Shown here piece after piece: positions 10,201-17,973 of a stretch of 64,000 bases of DNA. The number at the start of each line of letters is the position of its first letter. Position 1 is the stretch's first letter. The notes beneath the pieces were generated by a model, which had not been told where the DNA came from, ran no database searches, and saw only the letters and a list, made by a program, of their open reading frames with translations. The position numbers and the translations under genes were made by a program. This DNA is from Sinomicrobium oceani (GTDB lineage Bacteria > Bacteroidota > Bacteroidia > Flavobacteriales > Flavobacteriaceae): NCBI RefSeq assembly GCF_900119185.1, contig NZ_FPJE01000001.1, forward strand, positions 62,001 through 126,000, in the 5' to 3' direction.

Positions 10201-10330
10201 CCACAATATTCACCTGTGGCAAAGGCATATTATTCTCGGCATCGGTAACATTTCCCGATACGGAAAATGTCTGCGCACCAAGGCTGAACGAAGCCGTCAA
10301 TAAAAAAAATAACAGTAGTGCTTTACTCAT
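7289..10330 (-). CDS. SusC/RagA-family TonB-dependent outer-membrane transporter
   Basis: 1013 residues from MSKALLLFF. This ATG is preferred over a TTG 27 bp upstream because it puts the signal peptide (ending LGAQ) at the N terminus. Order of domains: carboxypeptidase-regulatory-like beta-sandwich (SVSGNVTDAENNMPLPQVNIVVKG), the conserved LNEIVVVGYGSQVKKEVTGA entering the plug, plug motifs (IRIRGIATNRNNAPLIILDG, DIENITVLKDAQAAIYG), then the 22-stranded barrel ending RTYIIGVNLQF. No anti-sigma-interacting STN domain is seen, so sigma/anti-sigma control is unlikely. It is the first gene of the PUL. It imports oligosaccharides using TonB energy. Confidence 0.97.
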   Translation of the reverse strand: MSKALLLFFLLTASFSLGAQTFSVSGNVTDAENNMPLPQVNIVVKGTTKGVVTDFDGNYIIESVSTGDVLVFSYIGFSTREVVLGTQQTVNISLEPNYENLNEIVVVGYGSQVKKEVTGAVSSIGAKTIEDLKPLNAAQALQGTTSGINVTPQGGAPGAEANIRIRGIATNRNNAPLIILDGFQYEGGLNSINPEDIENITVLKDAQAAIYGTIAANGVVLVTTKSGRKNQKPKIQYDAYTGIQETTRKLPVLNATEYAVLLNESYANAGQALPFPDISNLGKGTNWQDEVFRQAPVTNHNLSITGGEEKIHYSLGASHLDQEGIIGGDKADFRRSTARISLNADISEKLSVSTKLFYSRVKRHNINSFSLGSVLFNAANIAPVIDPSTANLDNTISLGNEVVNPLTQIDNTFNEYVTNRLSGTIQATLKYIRNMELQARFGFNTSNSRNREFAPIYNYGAGKIYTRTDNMVTLNKINDNDYTFDLFNTYSNVLADHHKVTFMLGMTAYKQYGEGLGGTRTGVQANSWKFADFNTATGSGDNQTNNSYAYDLRRLSYFTRLQYAFKNKYLFSAMIRRDASTLFAPEHRVAYFPSASAGWVVSEEDFFNDTGAVNFLKLRASYGVLGNDRIPTFGYLSLLNGEATYVLGNDQSLVNGYALGRLANPGIKWEEAKKFDVGLDLQLFDNKIEIIADYYRNVRENLLISNIPVSGILGTGAPGAEGPIVNAGTVENQGLEFAVNYNQTFDNGFNISAGYNIATLHNKATRVNNGTGYYEGGAFSVGQPMPARMEVGKPLGYFYGYRTDGIFQTQDEVETHPSQKALGAEARPGDIRYVDVNGDGVIDAKDRTDLGNPIPKVTMGLNLSLQYKGFDFSAYSFANLGNDIVRNYERDQPNVNKMNYRLNRWTGPGTGNSVPRVTTEPTTNHVFSDFFVEDGSFARIQSITLGYTIPDSFIKKSGLEKFRIYTKVDNVHTFTRYSGYDPTASSGDPIGSGIDYGFYPVPRTYIIGVNLQF

Positions 10331-10391
10331 TACGTTGATGGTTTTGATTTCAGCCAATGTATCAATTATAGCTGCTCAAAACAGAAAAACA

Positions 10392-10572
10392 ACCTCAACA
10401 AAAATCATACATGATAAAAAAACAGCCCTGAATTTTACGAATACATCCATAAAAGACCCTGAAAATGCATAATATTCATTTTTTAAGAAAAATTAAGATT
10501 TTTTCGGGTTCATATCCGGTTTTCACCCCGTGTTGAGGTAATGTTGAGGTATTTCGAAGAATTGTTGAGTCT
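10392..10572. promoter_or_regulatory. Candidate PUL operator: phased TGTTGAGGTA repeats upstream of susC
   Basis: TGTTGAGGTA occurs at 10531-10540 and again at 10542-10551, and TGTTGAGTCT at 10563-10572. The start-to-start steps are 11 and 21 bp, close to one and two helical turns. An inverted copy, ACCTCAACA, lies at 10392-10400. The direct block begins at the stop codon of the regulator gene and is about 200 bp upstream of the susC start. No convincing TAnnTTTG element was found for susC in the same interval. That this is the binding site of the adjacent HTH regulator is inference. Confidence 0.5.
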
Positions 10573-13346
10573 TAGAAATCAAGAATATACTCGGCAAGTC
10601 CCTTTTTATGATCGAGTTTCATCTTCTTGCGGAGCCTGTACCGCTTTATTTCCACACTTCTCACTGAAATATTGAGAATGGGTGCGATTTCTTTAGAGGA
10701 AAGATTCAGCCTGAGGTACGCACAAAGTTTAAGATCATTAGGAGTAAGATCGGGATGTCTCCTTTTGATGGCATGCAGAAAATCCTGGTCGGCATTATTG
10801 AATGCTTCTTCAAAGAGTTTCCAGTTATCTTCATCTTCCATGTTTTTATTGATGAAGGAAATCACATCATCAATCCTGCCCCTGTCTTTTACAGCCGACA
10901 GCCTGTCCTTTAATTCCGTAAGTAATTCGTTCTTTTTGATCAGGCTCATCGTTGTAGCCGCAAGTTCCCTGTTCTTGGAAGCCATGTCATTTTCCAGCTT
11001 CTGGTTTTCGAGGGTCATGATCTCCTGCCTGCTTTCCAGCTGTTTTATTTCCAGTTCTTTTTGCTGTCTTGCGATGAGTTTAAGGCGTTGTTTACGGTAA
11101 TAATCGGAATACACACGATGGACAAGGAGTACCAGAAACAGAAATAACAGCACATAGACGATCCAGGCCGTTACGGAAGCATACCATGGCGATGCTACGG
11201 TAAACGGAAAACTTTCCGGGTCCGTAAGCCGTCCGTTGATCTTTGCCCGGACCTCAAACACGTAATCTCCGGAGGGAATATTCTTAAAATCGGCAGAGGA
11301 TTGCAACTGCCATTCACTCCAGTCGGAAATGTAGTTCCTGATCCGATAGCTGTATTTAATATCATTCAGCCTGCTGTACTGGGGAATGCTGTATTGAAAG
11401 CGGATAAAATTGGTTTTCCCGGGGAGTTCGGTTTCGGTACTTTTCAGTGCTATTAACTCATACTGTTCTCCTTTGCCGGCGACCTCGACAGCCTGAATGC
11501 GGAGTTTCTCCGGAACACTCCCCTGGTACGGAAGGCTGAAAGCGGCGTATCCCCGGCTGCTCCCAACGAGATACTGCCCTTCTCCCATCTGCGATATATT
11601 TTCGAATCTCGTGGTAATACTACGGTATTCTTTGGGGATCGGCACATAATGAAGTTCGAGCTTGTTACGAAAAGCATCGGTAGCCGTATAAAAAATACCA
11701 TCTTCCCCAAAACCCCACCAGGTTCCGTCTTCCGTAACCCTGGAAGTCCCGGTTATCCGCTTTACAGGGCGGGTAATGCGTTCGAGATCGTTGGCCGCGG
11801 TAAAATCTCCTGCTTCCGGATCATATTTATAGATGTGTTCTGCCGTAGAGTAATAGATACTGTCATTAAACTTAAAGACACTGATCCCAAGTGAGATATT
11901 CTCATCCGCAGGAAAACTTTTCACTTTTTTTATCGTTGCACCGGGGCCTGTATTTAACCGGAAGATACCATTGTGATCGTGAGCGATCCACAATACGGAA
12001 TCATGTTCTGCCACGATATTCCTCGAAGACAAGTCGAACCCCTTGATATCCTGAACGGCACCGGACTCATCGATATAGGTAAGTCCGTCATAATGTCCCT
12101 GTACTATACCACCGTCAAAGGCCTGTAATGTCCAGGTCCCCGACTTTCCGAAAATAAGCTTGGCCTGGTCCCGGTCCAGCAAAAATGTGCCCCTGTCGTG
12201 TCCCGCATATATCCGGCCTCCAATACGGTCTACGGACCACACCTGTCCCTTGGTTCCCGCTACGAGCTTATAATTGCTATGAACCGCTATGTCCCGGAAA
12301 TAAAGCCCCTGATTGGTCCCGAGATATTGCAGGTCTCCTTCAAGAAGGCTACAGTACACCGTACCTATCTTACCGAAGGTGTCGTTAAAAAGGGTTGCGG
12401 AGCTCTGCCTGTTGATTACACTGATCCCGTTGTCCGTACCACACCATATATTACCATAACGGTCTTCGAACAGGGAAAGTACGGTATTATTGATCAGTGT
12501 AGGCTGGTTGTAATGCGTTCTTTCGGCGGTCACCGGGTTTATTGTGTACAATCCGTTCCCTATACTTCCCAGAGCCAGAGTATGATCTGAAAGCATACGG
12601 GAGACAAATATACTTTCGGCATACGGATAACCTTCGACAGCTACGGGTTCCCATACCTTGTTTTCTATCGTAAAGATCCCACTGTTTCTCGTTACCGCAA
12701 GCAATTTCCCCTGATAAGGATATAATCCCACAACCATATTGCCCTGTAATTCCTCATGCGCAAGGACCAGGCGGGACTTCCCGTTTTCTATCACATATAA
12801 CCCCTCGTTCACGGCCTGGTAATAAGCATTACCGTTAACCCTGAAGAGATTCAGTATAATATTGTCCGAAGGTATTATCGTAACGGAATGGTCCTGCTTG
12901 TGATAACTGTATAATCTTGCAGGGCTCTGAAACAAGATGTAATTCCCGATTTCCTCGATATGCCAGAACTGTTCGCCATATAAAATACCCGAATCGACAT
13001 ACGCTACAAGGCTGGTGTAGGCAAGACTTCCGTTATCCCGGTGCTCCCAGTAACCGAAATCCATATATCCCCCGGTATATATTCTGTCCCCGGAAGCCAT
13101 CACAGCACGTATAACCTCTCCTTCCTTGACCTGGTAGCGCTGCCATTGAGCCCCGTTGTATTCCAGTAAACCCGAGTTATTAGCCACATACATGTGTGCA
13201 TCATCTCCCTGGGCCAGCATCCAGTTTTGATTTCCTCCATCGTAACTTTCGGGACTAAACCCGAATACGGGAGGTGTTTCCTGTCCCCCTACCCGGAAAC
13301 AGCACACCATACCTAACCATATTAAAATGTAAAGAGATTTTGCCAT
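10572..13346 (-). CDS. Membrane-anchored one-component PUL regulator: propeller, Y_Y_Y, TM helix, LuxR-type HTH
   Basis: 924 residues. A signal or first TM segment (LYILIWLGMVCCF) is followed by a long beta-propeller sensor, about residues 25-620, with repeats such as SLFEDRYGNIWCGTDNGISVI. A triple-tyrosine domain lies near 645-715 (IRFQYSIPQYSRLNDIKYSYR). A TM helix (AWIVYVLLFLFLVLLVHRVY) and a charged coiled coil near 755-830 follow. A C-terminal LuxR-type HTH (LTPNDLKLCAYLRLNLSSKEIAPILN, SVRSVEIKRYRLRKK) ends the protein. No histidine-kinase, ATPase or receiver domain is visible, so it is not a hybrid two-component sensor. The layout implies periplasmic ligand sensing and DNA binding by a membrane-tethered protein. 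It lies directly upstream of, and on the same strand as, the PUL. Its likely ligand, a beta-glucan oligosaccharide, is inferred from context. Confidence 0.88.
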   Translation of the reverse strand: MAKSLYILIWLGMVCCFRVGGQETPPVFGFSPESYDGGNQNWMLAQGDDAHMYVANNSGLLEYNGAQWQRYQVKEGEVIRAVMASGDRIYTGGYMDFGYWEHRDNGSLAYTSLVAYVDSGILYGEQFWHIEEIGNYILFQSPARLYSYHKQDHSVTIIPSDNIILNLFRVNGNAYYQAVNEGLYVIENGKSRLVLAHEELQGNMVVGLYPYQGKLLAVTRNSGIFTIENKVWEPVAVEGYPYAESIFVSRMLSDHTLALGSIGNGLYTINPVTAERTHYNQPTLINNTVLSLFEDRYGNIWCGTDNGISVINRQSSATLFNDTFGKIGTVYCSLLEGDLQYLGTNQGLYFRDIAVHSNYKLVAGTKGQVWSVDRIGGRIYAGHDRGTFLLDRDQAKLIFGKSGTWTLQAFDGGIVQGHYDGLTYIDESGAVQDIKGFDLSSRNIVAEHDSVLWIAHDHNGIFRLNTGPGATIKKVKSFPADENISLGISVFKFNDSIYYSTAEHIYKYDPEAGDFTAANDLERITRPVKRITGTSRVTEDGTWWGFGEDGIFYTATDAFRNKLELHYVPIPKEYRSITTRFENISQMGEGQYLVGSSRGYAAFSLPYQGSVPEKLRIQAVEVAGKGEQYELIALKSTETELPGKTNFIRFQYSIPQYSRLNDIKYSYRIRNYISDWSEWQLQSSADFKNIPSGDYVFEVRAKINGRLTDPESFPFTVASPWYASVTAWIVYVLLFLFLVLLVHRVYSDYYRKQRLKLIARQQKELEIKQLESRQEIMTLENQKLENDMASKNRELAATTMSLIKKNELLTELKDRLSAVKDRGRIDDVISFINKNMEDEDNWKLFEEAFNNADQDFLHAIKRRHPDLTPNDLKLCAYLRLNLSSKEIAPILNISVRSVEIKRYRLRKKMKLDHKKGLAEYILDF

Positions 13347-13567
13347 AATGGCTAAAAGTATTAATTTTTGTGATGATTTCCGGTTTTCCCGACCTGTTTA
13401 ATGCGAAATCTTTAACGATCCGTATACCCGCTTTCCGAACGTGCCGGATATTCCGCTACCATCACTTCTTAAATCGTCATACTCATAACCCCGGAGTGGC
13501 AATTTTTTAAAGAATTTCTACGGAACTGATCTTCTTACTTTTTATCTTTATCGCTTATAGCCTTTCT

Positions 13568-14278
13568 ATGAGTATCGTTTTTTTTCTATCCGATTTCCCC
13601 AAAGACAGTGGTCCCATTTACCGGGAAACCATTGCGGGACGATTTCCCGCAGAACCGTTCAACACCCTGAGCAATTTTCTTTTCCTGGCCATTATCATAT
13701 ACTTTTCACTGAAAATTTACAGGAATTACCGGCAACACGGTTTTCTCAGTTTTGTGATTCCTGTTCTGTTCATCGGTTTTATCGGTGGTACGGTCTATCA
13801 TGCTACCCGAAGCCATGAGATCTGGCTCTTACTCGACTGGGTACCGATCCTGATGCTCTGTCTTGCGGCTTCTTTTTATTTTTGTATAAAAACCGGGAAC
13901 AACCGTTGGTCGAGGCTGGGGCTATCTGCCCTGGCCGTACTGCTTATGTTCGGTACGCGATTTGTTCGCTGGCCCGGAAACCTCTCGATCTCCATAGGTT
14001 ATATTGCTTCCGCGCTGGGTGTTCTTTTCCCCATCGTACTCTACCTCTTCCGTACCCGCTTCCGCAATAGTATACAAGTCGTTCTTGCCGTTTGCAGTTT
14101 TGCACTGGCCATCTCCTGTCGCTACCTCGATCTGCGTTCGGATTTTCTGCCTATGGGCACGCACTGGTTATGGCACAGTTTCGGAGCGTTGGCGGTTTTT
14201 TTCCTGATGCAGTATATTTACCTGGACAATACCGCGCTTAGCCGTACACCCAGTGCACAAGAGTCAACGCCACAATAA
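13568..14278 (+). CDS. Ceramidase-like (CREST superfamily) seven-TM membrane protein
   Basis: 236 residues with about seven hydrophobic segments. Superfamily landmarks are visible: GGTVYHATRSHEIWLLLDWVPI, giving a His followed about a dozen residues later by an Asp, and near the C terminus HWLWHSFGAL with the HxxxH pair. In alkaline ceramidases and relatives these His/Asp residues hold a catalytic zinc. The natural substrate may be a ceramide-like lipid, sulfonolipid or another amide; nothing here decides it. Its 3' end overlaps the 3' end of the minus-strand DASS gene by 41 bp. It is transcribed divergently from the PUL regulator across a 221-bp gap. Confidence 0.75.
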   Translation: MSIVFFLSDFPKDSGPIYRETIAGRFPAEPFNTLSNFLFLAIIIYFSLKIYRNYRQHGFLSFVIPVLFIGFIGGTVYHATRSHEIWLLLDWVPILMLCLAASFYFCIKTGNNRWSRLGLSALAVLLMFGTRFVRWPGNLSISIGYIASALGVLFPIVLYLFRTRFRNSIQVVLAVCSFALAISCRYLDLRSDFLPMGTHWLWHSFGALAVFFLMQYIYLDNTALSRTPSAQESTPQ

Positions 14279-15680
14279 CCAGGAATAATACACTGATGAG
14301 GTTGAGGAAAAACCCGGCCTTGACCATATCCGACATCTTTATATAGCCGCTGGAAAACACTATGGCATTCGGAGGCGTCGATATCGGCATCATAAAGGCA
14401 CAACTGGAAGCTATGGCTACGGGAACAGCCAGGTACATCGGGTTTACTTCCAGTGTTTTGGCAATACCCAGAACGATAGGCATAAATATGACGATGAGCG
14501 CCACATTACTCATCAATTCCGTAACGTACAGCGTAAATGCGGTAAGCAAAAGAATGAGAAGCCATAGTGGCATACTGCCGTCTCCGGCAATCAGGTTACC
14601 GACGAATTCTACTATTCCGGTACTTTCCAGCCCTTTGGCCAGGCATATACCTCCTCCGAAAAGTAAGAGTATGCCCCATGGCAGTTTTTCTGTGTAATTC
14701 CAGTTGAGCACATATTCCCTTGCCCGGAGATTTACAGGCATGATAAACATCAGTATCCCCCCGCCCATGGCAATAATAGTATCATTGAGGTAAGCTCCTC
14801 CCAGCAAACCGTTGATCTGCGATTTGAAAACCCAGCAGCAGGCCGTCATAAAAAAGACCACAGCCACGAGTTTTTCCGCCAGGTGCATCGTACCCAGTTC
14901 CCGGAGCCGCGTTTCTACCAGTGCACCGGAACCATCCAGTCTGCCAAGTCTATGTGGAAAAAGAACCCTGGTAATCATAAAATATGTAATAAGAAGCATA
15001 ACCACACAAACTGGAATCCCTATAAGTAACCATCTCCCGAATTCTACTTCCTGCCCGTAAAACTCTTTCATAAATCCTACGAATACCACATTGGGTGGTG
15101 TACCCACTATGGTCGCCACCCCTCCGATATTTGCCGCATAGGCAATGCTGAGCATAAGACCGAGCCGGAAACGCTGGTAACCCTTTTTATTCGCTTTGTC
15201 CCTTTCTCCTCCTTCTTCGAGAAGTTTTACAATAGAGAGGGCTATAGGCAGCATCATCACTGCTGTAGCGGTATTGGATATCCACATACTCAGAAAGGCT
15301 GTAGAGATCATAAAACCAAGGATAATACCGTTGGCATTGGTTCCTGTAATCTTCAGGATATTCAGGGCTATACGCCGGTGCAGGTTTTGTTTTTCCATGG
15401 CCAGGGCAATAAGGAAACCGCCCATGAATAAAAATACAATAGGACTGGCATAAGGAGCCGCAGCTTCTTCCATGGTAAAGATGCCGAATACAGGGTAAAG
15501 GACCAGTGGTAATAAAGCGGTTACCGGTAGCGGTACCGCATCTGTGATCCACCATATCACCATCCAGGTGGCCAGTGCCAGTACCTGTGATGCCCCCGGT
15601 CCGAGTGCATCCAGTTGCAGGGTCATAAGCAGGATCATAAATATTAATGGTCCTGCGACCAAACCTATCATTCTCGCCAT
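14238..15680 (-). CDS. DASS/SLC13-family anion symporter
   Basis: 480 residues with about a dozen TM segments. Family signatures include the SNT-type motif in STAFLSMWISNTATAVMMLPI and its second-half counterpart TELMSNVALIVIFMPIV, plus ISTPPNAIVFSSGYI near the C terminus. Members couple Na+ to uptake of di- or tricarboxylates or sulfate. Lying downstream of acs on the same strand, it suggests an organic-acid substrate, but that is inference. The long central loop (FPHRLGRLDGSGALVETRLREL) is typical of the bacterial branch. Confidence 0.9.
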   Translation of the reverse strand: MARMIGLVAGPLIFMILLMTLQLDALGPGASQVLALATWMVIWWITDAVPLPVTALLPLVLYPVFGIFTMEEAAAPYASPIVFLFMGGFLIALAMEKQNLHRRIALNILKITGTNANGIILGFMISTAFLSMWISNTATAVMMLPIALSIVKLLEEGGERDKANKKGYQRFRLGLMLSIAYAANIGGVATIVGTPPNVVFVGFMKEFYGQEVEFGRWLLIGIPVCVVMLLITYFMITRVLFPHRLGRLDGSGALVETRLRELGTMHLAEKLVAVVFFMTACCWVFKSQINGLLGGAYLNDTIIAMGGGILMFIMPVNLRAREYVLNWNYTEKLPWGILLLFGGGICLAKGLESTGIVEFVGNLIAGDGSMPLWLLILLLTAFTLYVTELMSNVALIVIFMPIVLGIAKTLEVNPMYLAVPVAIASSCAFMMPISTPPNAIVFSSGYIKMSDMVKAGFFLNLISVLFLVIVALTLVHWVYG

Positions 15681-15703
15681 ACGAAGAAATTAATTAACGG
15701 AAA

Positions 15704-15742
15704 GATAATAAGCCTGCACTACCTATTGCAATACAGGCTTTA
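15704..15742 (-). terminator. Possible terminator after acs
   Basis: On the minus strand AAGCCTG (15740-15734) pairs with CAGGCTT (15716-15710) around a 17-nt loop and is followed by ATTATCTTT. The tail is only moderately T-rich, so termination may be partial and the downstream transporter could still be read through. Confidence 0.4.
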
Positions 15743-15752
15743 ATACGGATCG

Positions 15753-17657
15753 TTATACTGCGTTTTCAATGATATCCTCCACAACTTCCGGATTCAGTAA
15801 TGTGGAAGTATCTCCGAGGTTTGCGGTATCTTTTGAAGCGATCTTACGCAGGATACGTCTCATGATCTTACCGCTTCGGGTTTTGGGCAGTCCGCTGACA
15901 AACTGAATTTTATCGAGTTTGGCTATAGGCCCTATATGCTCCGAAATATACTGGTTGATCTCCCTGGTGAGGTTTTCCCGGTTCCTGGTTTCCCCGGTTT
16001 CCTTGAGAATAATAAAACCGTACAGAGCATTACCTTTGATATCGTGCGGGAACCCTACAATAGCGGATTCTGCTACGGCCGGATGTTCGTTTATCGCATC
16101 TTCTATAGGAGCCGTACCGAGGTTATGGCCGGAAACGATCACCACATCATCTACCCTACCGGTGATCCTGTAATAGCCTACCTCATCACGAAGGGCACCG
16201 TCTCCTGTAAAATATTTACCGGGAAATGCGGAGAAGTATGTTTCTTTATACCTCCGGTGATCTCCCCATATTGTCCTCGCCATGGAAGGCCAGGGAAACT
16301 TGATACAGAGACTTCCGACGACCTGGTTACCTTCGATCTCGTTCCTCTTTTCGTCCATAAGCACAGGCTGTACCCCGGGCAAAGGTAAAGTCGCATAAGT
16401 CGGTTTGGTCGGCGTCGCATAAGCTATCGGCGATATCATAAGTCCACCGGTTTCGGTCTGCCACCACGTATCTACGATCGGGCACTTCTTGTTTCCTACA
16501 TGGTCATTGTACCAGTGCCAGGCCTCTTCATTGATAGGTTCTCCGACGGAACCGAGTACTTTAAGGGAAGAAAGATCATATTTCGTCACCCAGTCGGTAC
16601 TTTCTTTGGCCAGTGCCCGTATGGCTGTAGGTGCCGTATAGAACTGGGTAACTTTGTGTTTATCCACAACTTCCCAGAACCTTCCGAAATCGGGGTATGA
16701 AGGTACTCCTTCGAACATCACGGTGGTTGCCCCGTTGGCCAGGGGGCCGTATAATATATAGGAATGTCCGGTGATCCAGCCTATGTCGGCCGTACACCAG
16801 TACACATCCTTTTCTTCGTACTGAAAAACATTCTTAAAGGTGTACGCCGTATAGATCATGTAACCAGCCGTGGTATGCAGCATCCCCTTGGGCTTTCCGG
16901 TAGAACCGGATGTGTAGAGTATAAACAGGGGATCTTCGGCATCCATAACTTCCGCTATGGATTCGGTCGAAGCTTTTTCATACAGGGGAGCAAGCCATTC
17001 GTCGCGGCCTTCTTTCATCGGAATATCGGCATTGGTCCGTTTTACAACCAGTACTTTGTCTATGGACGGACAGGTTTCCAATGCGCCATCCACGATACCT
17101 TTAAGGTCTATGGTCTTATTTCCGCGAAACCCTCCGTCGGAAGTAACCACCATTTTACATTCGCAGTCCTGTATGCGAGCCGCAAGGGCCGATTCGGAGA
17201 ATCCGGCAAAAACCACGGAATGGATTGCCCCGATACGGGCACAGGCCAGTACCGTAACGGCAAGTTCCGGTATCATAGGAAGGTAAATACAAACACGATC
17301 TCCTTTTCTGATCCCCTGGTCACGCAGTACATTGGCCATTTTACAAACCCTGTTGTACAGGTCGTTATACGTAATGTGTTCTGCCTCTTCATCCGGATCA
17401 TTAGGTTCGAAAATAATGGCCGTTTTATCTCCGCGCTTGGCCAGGTGACGGTCTATACAGTTTTTGGTAATATTAAGTTTTCCGTTTACAAACCATTTAA
17501 CTTCTGCTTCTTCGAGCCGGTACTCCAGTACTTTGTCCCATTTTTTGTACCAGACAAAATCTTCGGCAATCTTGGACCAGAATTTTCTGGGTTCCCGGAC
17601 CGACCTCTTGTACACCTTAAAATATTGCTCCAAGCTCTTTACTTCGTAAACACCCAT
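15753..17657 (-). CDS. acs: Acetyl-CoA synthetase (AMP-forming)
   Basis: 634 residues, close to the usual 640-650. Activates acetate to acetyl-CoA through acetyl-AMP in the cytosol. Core motifs seen: the AMP-binding P-loop YTSGSTGKPKG, the WWQTETGG motif, YFTGDGALRDE, and the C-terminal hinge and lid with LPKTRSGKIMRRILRK. The last holds the lysine near residue 597 that is the conserved acetylation-control site. The start MGVYEVKSLEQYF matches the family N terminus. A TAnnTTTG box lies about 200 bp upstream (17854-17861). It lies downstream of an ActP-like symporter pair on the same strand, so uptake and activation of acetate or similar acids are linked. Confidence 0.97.
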   Translation of the reverse strand: MGVYEVKSLEQYFKVYKRSVREPRKFWSKIAEDFVWYKKWDKVLEYRLEEAEVKWFVNGKLNITKNCIDRHLAKRGDKTAIIFEPNDPDEEAEHITYNDLYNRVCKMANVLRDQGIRKGDRVCIYLPMIPELAVTVLACARIGAIHSVVFAGFSESALAARIQDCECKMVVTSDGGFRGNKTIDLKGIVDGALETCPSIDKVLVVKRTNADIPMKEGRDEWLAPLYEKASTESIAEVMDAEDPLFILYTSGSTGKPKGMLHTTAGYMIYTAYTFKNVFQYEEKDVYWCTADIGWITGHSYILYGPLANGATTVMFEGVPSYPDFGRFWEVVDKHKVTQFYTAPTAIRALAKESTDWVTKYDLSSLKVLGSVGEPINEEAWHWYNDHVGNKKCPIVDTWWQTETGGLMISPIAYATPTKPTYATLPLPGVQPVLMDEKRNEIEGNQVVGSLCIKFPWPSMARTIWGDHRRYKETYFSAFPGKYFTGDGALRDEVGYYRITGRVDDVVIVSGHNLGTAPIEDAINEHPAVAESAIVGFPHDIKGNALYGFIILKETGETRNRENLTREINQYISEHIGPIAKLDKIQFVSGLPKTRSGKIMRRILRKIASKDTANLGDTSTLLNPEVVEDIIENAV

Positions 17658-17973
17658 AGTCAGTTTTTTTCTTTTTTATAGTTATACTGTGATCATGTCA
17701 ACGAAAAGGACTGCAAACAGACCCCGGTCTGTACACTAAACACCCCGGTAAAGCACAGGATAAAGTGTTCTGAAGAATTCCTTAGGGTTAACATCACCTT
17801 ATTAATAGTATCTGCTTTTTATTATTTTACCGTATAAAAATGCAAAAACATATCAAATATATAATTAAAATCTTCTCTAAACATACTTTTCACTTATAAA
17901 CTTAACGGTCCTCCGTAGAATTAGCGATCCGATATTATTTTTCTCTAACCTGCCGTATCCGGCGGATTACACC
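17658..17973. other. Gene-free stretch between acs and the symporter gene
   Basis: AT-rich, with no defensible ORF. The only recognisable signal is the minus-strand TATATTTG box at 17854-17861, annotated separately. No repeat or strong hairpin was noticed. Confidence 0.6.
17854..17861 (-). promoter_or_regulatory. Candidate acs promoter -7 element (TATATTTG)
   Basis: CAAATATA on the plus strand reads TATATTTG on the minus strand, an exact match to the Bacteroidota TAnnTTTG box. No good TTTG was found at the -33 spacing. Use would give a 5' leader of about 190 nt before acs. Confidence 0.35.

Noticed and set aside
10358-10530. Consensus TAnnTTTG promoter for susC
   Set aside because: No exact match was found on the minus strand in this interval; only A/T-rich sequence and the repeats are evident.
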